Source: an uncultured Planctomyces sp. (GTDB lineage Bacteria; Planctomycetota; Planctomycetia; Planctomycetales; Planctomycetaceae). Taken from it: a DNA stretch of 45,779 nt. Where the stretch lies: NCBI GenBank assembly GCA_937904325.1, contig CALGTK010000068.1:1-45779 (forward strand), given 5' to 3'. The position numbers were made by a program, and so were the translations under genes. The notes below the pieces were generated by a model. The model worked only from the letters and a program-made list of their open reading frames with translations. It searched no databases and was not told the DNA's origin. Shown here piece by piece: positions 42,261 to 45,779 of this stretch (within the stretch, counting starts at the first letter, position 1; each line of letters begins with the position of its first letter).

Positions 42261-45155
42261 CTAATTCTTAAACCGACGACGAGCCTGTTTACGAGCTTGC
42301 TCGAAGACGGATGCCGTAGTCTTATCAGAAGTGAGTTCTTTTGCCCCTGCATCTGCCCCTGACTGAGCAGTCGATTGCCGAGTTGTCCCCGTTTCAGTGG
42401 CAGCCGTATTTTTCTGCTTGTCAGCAGTGCGAGATCGCGCGGCTCTTGCAGTGCGGCGACGTTGCCGTGCGGCTTTGAACCTGGACAGCCAGCTTTGGGA
42501 CGCGGTATTCGTCGATTCTGCTTGAGCTGGTTTATCAGCCATAGGCGTTTGTGCTACTTCGCTAAGTCGTTGCCAGAGTGCGAGACGCCGCCCGGCGATC
42601 TCCATTAACAGGAAGACAATCCCGGCAATCATCAGCGGGGCGAGAAGTGCGACGGTTCGTGCTGAACGTGGCGGATTCTCAAAGATACTCATGACGTCAG
42701 TTCGAAGTTCGCCGCCACTGAGTTCCGCAATTCGCGACAGCACGTCGCGGCCAGCAGGCATTCCGATCCTGGGTGCGAACTCGGGTGAATACGGCAGTGT
42801 TACTGTCGGACCGCGGGTAAATGTCCGTTCGCCAGTCTTGACCAGTGTCCTGTAAGTCCCAGTCTGGTCGAGACGAAATCGCGATTCCAGTTCATGAGAA
42901 CCTGTCCAGACGAAGTCCGGCCGCATGACTTTTTCACGTTCCTGACCAGGCGGGACGATGATCAGTTCTGGGTTTAGCGTTTTCTTCTGGTCGGGGCGTT
43001 CTGGATCAAGTTCAAGCGTGACGATGGCGTCCTGGCCGGATTGCTCGACTTTGATAAAGGCATCGGACGTGCCGCCGCCGCCCAATAGCCATCGGACGTG
43101 GGTGACAAGAAAGTCTTCATACTGATTCCACGTTCCAAACTGGCCGGAAAAGTTACCGTCGACTTCGAGGGTAATCGCGGAAACTCGACCAAGTCCGCGA
43201 TACCAGAACGACGACCACGGTGCCTGATACTCGTCCTGCGAAAGCACCGCCGCAGTAGCTTCAGGGCGAAGGTAGCTGAGGTTGTAACCACCGGACCTGG
43301 GAAAACTTCCGCTGCCGAGATTACCCATCAGCAACGCATCGGGAACGCGAGTGCCTGGAATTCCGTCTGGCTGCGTTTCCGGGTCCCGCTCAATGAACGT
43401 ATTTCGGGCGATGCTCATCGTATCTTGAGCAAACAGTCGCGGCAGTTCCTGAGCATCCGACGTAAACATAATATTGCCGCCGCCGAGCCTGGCGACATCT
43501 TCTAACAGTTTCGCATCAACGTCTGTCTTTTCGCCCAGACCGATCACGCTGACTGTAATGCCGGAATCGGAGTACTTCTTCAGTAGCGTCTCGTACGCAC
43601 CAGGTTCCTCGCTGTCCTGGGCATCGGAAAAGAGAATGATGTGCCGAGTCGAGTAGCCTTCGGCCTTCATGAGTTGCGAGCCAGCCTCGACGAGGGCTTC
43701 GTAAACGAAGATGCCGCCGCCCATGCTCTGGATGCCGAGTACCTTGCTGGCGATATATTCAGGGGCATCGACCGGCGACATGGGCATGATCACATGTGGT
43801 GAGCTGTCGACGGCGATCACTGAGATCATGTCCTGGCTCGACAACATTCGGACGCACTCGGCAGTGCCCAGGTTGGCGAGGTCCATCTTGGTTTTGCCGC
43901 CATTGACCGGAGCCGTCATGCTGCCTGATCGGTCGAGAGCGACGGCGATCGCGACTCGAAGTTTGCGATTTTCTTCACGCAGTTCCATTGAAACCGGCAG
44001 GATCTTTTCGAGCGGGCTCTTGAAGTAGCCGCCCGTTCCAAAGCTGCGTTTACCTCCGGTCATAAGAAGGCCGCCACCGAGATCTTCGACGAACTGCGTC
44101 AGCCGTTCCATCTTCAGTCGTCCGAGATCTTCAGCGGGGACGTTCTCCAGGACGATGGTTCGATAGCGGTCGAGCGAATCCTGAGTGAGCGGATGATTGG
44201 TGGCCTTTGACGTGTCGACCGGAATCCTGGCGGCTTTGAGTGCTCGTTCGAGGTTGCCTGTCTGGCCGTCAGAATTAAGTAACAGCACACGTGGCCCGCC
44301 ATCGACGCGGACAATGCCCGCGCCGGTGTTGTTTTCGGGCAAAGGGTCATCTTCAAGTATCAGTTTTACGGAGTAGTTGTGCAGCCCGCCGTCTTCGAGC
44401 AGGTCGCGAAACAGCAGCCTGTTCATGCCAGACGTGAAGTCGGCGTCACGACGAGCGATTTCACGACCGTCCCGAATGACCTGAACAGTGCCCGTTGCCT
44501 CGCGGCCAGCGTGAACCCACACGGAATACTGAAACGGTTCGCGAGGTGTGACCGTTTCGGGAAGCAGGACTGATTCAATCGCGATGTCGCCAACCTGCAA
44601 CCGTTCAAATTCACGAGCGTCAACTGGAACTCCCTGCTCCATAGCACGCCGAGCCGCAGATTCGGGGTTGGCACCGTTCGCTTTGCCGTCAGAGAGCACG
44701 AGGATGCGTGCCGGTCGATCGGCATCAATACGGTCCAGCGCTGTCAGGATGGCGGCATTCAAATCACTGCCGTTCGGATTGATGTCCTTCGTAAATTCCG
44801 TATGACTGATTTGGTTGGAGAGTTCATACTCGACTCTGGAATCAGTTCCGAAGGTGACCAGCGAAAGACGATCGCCGCTCGTCGAAGTTGTGGTTACATG
44901 ATCCTGCAGATTGAGAATCAACTCTCGAATATTGTCCCGAGCCGCCGCCGACTGAGACAGCGACTGATCAGCCACAACGACAACGTCAACACCACGCCCC
45001 CCAACGTTGATTCGAGGGCCTGAGAGAGCAACAACCAAAACCACCAGCAGCGCAACCCTCAACCACCCGGTGACTCCGGTTGCCTGTCCAAACCGGCGGT
45101 ACAGAAACCAGACTGGAATGGAAAGAATCAGAAGTTCTGGAAACTCAAACTGCAT
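42261..45155 (-). CDS. Membrane protein with two von Willebrand A domains and a glutamine-amidotransferase-like segment
   Basis: 964 residues. N-terminal hydrophobic segments (about 7-20 and 31-46, WLRVALLVVLVVALSGP) are followed by a VWA domain with MIDAS D63-Q-S-L-S67 and a VLSDGKAN strand. A beta-rich region follows (about 190-285), then a Rossmann/GATase1-like segment at about 286-390 (RVLLLNSDGQTG, GGGLLMTGGKRSFGTGG). A second VWA domain has D408-R-S-G-S412 and ILFSDAQDSEEPG. A further membrane segment lies near the C-terminus (LLAPLMIAGIVFLLMEIAG), and the tail is strongly basic (RQRRRTARAARSR). This architecture matches bacterial BatA-like or 'glutamine amidotransferase' VWA proteins often found near MoxR ATPases; no MoxR is in the window. 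Function is unknown; a metal-dependent protein-binding role is inferred. Confidence 0.85.
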   Translation of the reverse strand: MQFEFPELLILSIPVWFLYRRFGQATGVTGWLRVALLVVLVVALSGPRINVGGRGVDVVVVADQSLSQSAAARDNIRELILNLQDHVTTTSTSGDRLSLVTFGTDSRVEYELSNQISHTEFTKDINPNGSDLNAAILTALDRIDADRPARILVLSDGKANGANPESAARRAMEQGVPVDAREFERLQVGDIAIESVLLPETVTPREPFQYSVWVHAGREATGTVQVIRDGREIARRDADFTSGMNRLLFRDLLEDGGLHNYSVKLILEDDPLPENNTGAGIVRVDGGPRVLLLNSDGQTGNLERALKAARIPVDTSKATNHPLTQDSLDRYRTIVLENVPAEDLGRLKMERLTQFVEDLGGGLLMTGGKRSFGTGGYFKSPLEKILPVSMELREENRKLRVAIAVALDRSGSMTAPVNGGKTKMDLANLGTAECVRMLSSQDMISVIAVDSSPHVIMPMSPVDAPEYIASKVLGIQSMGGGIFVYEALVEAGSQLMKAEGYSTRHIILFSDAQDSEEPGAYETLLKKYSDSGITVSVIGLGEKTDVDAKLLEDVARLGGGNIMFTSDAQELPRLFAQDTMSIARNTFIERDPETQPDGIPGTRVPDALLMGNLGSGSFPRSGGYNLSYLRPEATAAVLSQDEYQAPWSSFWYRGLGRVSAITLEVDGNFSGQFGTWNQYEDFLVTHVRWLLGGGGTSDAFIKVEQSGQDAIVTLELDPERPDQKKTLNPELIIVPPGQEREKVMRPDFVWTGSHELESRFRLDQTGTYRTLVKTGERTFTRGPTVTLPYSPEFAPRIGMPAGRDVLSRIAELSGGELRTDVMSIFENPPRSARTVALLAPLMIAGIVFLLMEIAGRRLALWQRLSEVAQTPMADKPAQAESTNTASQSWLSRFKAARQRRRTARAARSRTADKQKNTAATETGTTRQSTAQSGADAGAKELTSDKTTASVFEQARKQARRRFKN

Positions 45156-45672
45156 ATAGTGTTTTGGTTCTTCGTTTTGAGAGGCAGGTCGGGAATAACA
45201 GGTGCTCCGACATCAAATGTCGAAGATTGGTGACGGTTCTGGCCAACATGATGTGCGGTAGAAGTTAATGTGAATTTGAGGACAGTCGCCGGTCCCCGCT
45301 TGATCGGGATTATGGCAGCTTTGATATCCGAAGTCGTCCGCCACTTCCTGATCTCAGCGGTAAACTGCGAGATTTGGTCACCCGAGTCTTGTTGCCGGTA
45401 GTGTCAGCTACGGTTGACATGCCTGCTTCACCGGCAAGCAGTCCCGAGTTGGAGCACCTGCCACCATGCCTCAGACGAGTCCGCCAGCCAACTTGACACT
45501 CCAGTCGCACGAAACTAAGTTTCGCGCGTCGTCGACTGACGTTTCGGCTGGACGCCATAAATCAAGAAGCTGACGAATTAGTCGCAATATTCTTGAGAAT
45601 GGTCCCTTTTTCTGCCGATGACAGATTCGGATCCTCTTGAGGCAATCTTGCCCCAGAGGTGTACCCAGCATC
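45156..45672. other. Intergenic region before tRNA-Ala
   Basis: No protein-coding frame here shows family features or a ribosome site. The region separates the leftward VWA gene from the rightward tRNA and so must contain both promoters. Confidence 0.4.
45493..45521 (+). promoter_or_regulatory. Possible sigma-70-type promoter upstream of tRNA-Ala
   Basis: A perfect TTGACA at 45493-45498 is followed after 17 bases by TAAGTT, a poor -10. It lies about 150 bases before the tRNA and overlaps a small inverted repeat (CGAAAC-TAA-GTTTCG). Weak evidence. Confidence 0.25.
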
Positions 45673-45745
45673 GGGGGATTAGCTCAGTTGGGAGAGCGTC
45701 TGGCTGGCAGCCAGAAGGTCAGGGGTTCGAGTCCCCTATCCTCCA
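45673..45745 (+). tRNA. tRNA-Ala (anticodon GGC)
   Basis: The 73-base cloverleaf folds completely by eye: acceptor GGGGGAT/ATCCTCC (one G-U pair), D stem GCTC/GAGC, anticodon stem TCTGG/CCAGA with loop CTGGCAG giving anticodon GGC, five-base variable loop, T stem AGGGG/CCCCT with loop TTCGAGT, and discriminator A. It reads GCC and GCU alanine codons. The 3' CCA is not encoded (the sequence continues CTAAG) and would have to be added by a CCA-adding enzyme. Confidence 0.95.
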
Positions 45746-45749
45746 CTAA

Positions 45750-45779
45750 GGCATCGCCAGTGACTGGCGGTGCCTTTTT
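45750..45779 (+). terminator. Rho-independent terminator of the tRNA gene
   Basis: GGCATCGCCAG (45750-45760) pairs with CTGGCGGTGCC (45764-45774) over 11 bases with one G-U pair and a TGA loop, followed by TTTTT to the window end. It starts 4 bases after the tRNA. Confidence 0.9.

Noticed and set aside
45310-45558. Minus-strand frame of 82 codons upstream of the tRNA
   Set aside because: Arg/Ser-rich, low-complexity translation without family features; probably non-coding.

Overview
The window reads as a chromosomal segment of a planctomycete, most likely a Planctomycetaceae-type and possibly marine bacterium. The evidence is the density of families typical of that phylum: PVC-type membrane-bound dehydrogenase/cytochrome c proteins, a PSCyt1-DUF1549-DUF1553 protein, DUF1501 and DUF1800 proteins, a DUF1559 pseudopilin-like protein, several secreted sulfatases, and weak or absent Shine-Dalgarno sites at many starts. 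Genus-level identity cannot be settled by reading alone.

Layout. The left edge holds the 3' end of a plus-strand Gfo/Idh/MocA-type oxidoreductase. From about 0.6 to 34.5 kb almost everything is transcribed leftward and is predicted to be exported: a PVC dehydrogenase-cytochrome c, an acetyl-xylan-esterase-like hydrolase, two sulfatases, a DUF1501 protein with its DUF1800 partner, a DUF3352-like protein, a PhoD-like phosphatase, a 1481-residue sulfatase/dehydrogenase/cytochrome fusion, a DUF1501 protein with its PSCyt1-DUF1549-DUF1553 partner, and a 1537-residue protein joining a sugar-isomerase-like TIM barrel, a LamG-like domain, a cytochrome c, a beta-propeller and an azurin-like copper domain. 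Interrupting this block are three plus-strand remnants or islands: a truncated ECF sigma factor (7.7 kb), a DUF1501 pseudogene carrying an IS3-family transposase scar (9.7-11.1 kb), and a DUF1559 / lipoprotein / GYF_2 group (22.8-25.6 kb).

A second IS3-family remnant (34.7-35.05 kb) separates the catabolic block from more housekeeping-like content: an LptE-like lipoprotein, a BamD-like TPR lipoprotein and RecO in one leftward run, an HTH protein with long acidic repeats and a C-terminal membrane segment, an SDR oxidoreductase downstream of a two-VWA membrane protein, and finally tRNA-Ala(GGC) with a strong intrinsic terminator.

How it may fit together (inference). The leftward block looks like an extracytoplasmic system that removes sulfate, acyl and phosphate groups from complex, probably sulfated, carbohydrates and oxidises the sugars. 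It carries four separate c-type heme motifs (CxxCH) and one azurin-like type-1 copper site for electron transfer. The two multi-domain fusions are the most unusual objects here. The IS3 scars and broken DUF1501 and sigma-factor genes indicate past rearrangement of this accessory region.
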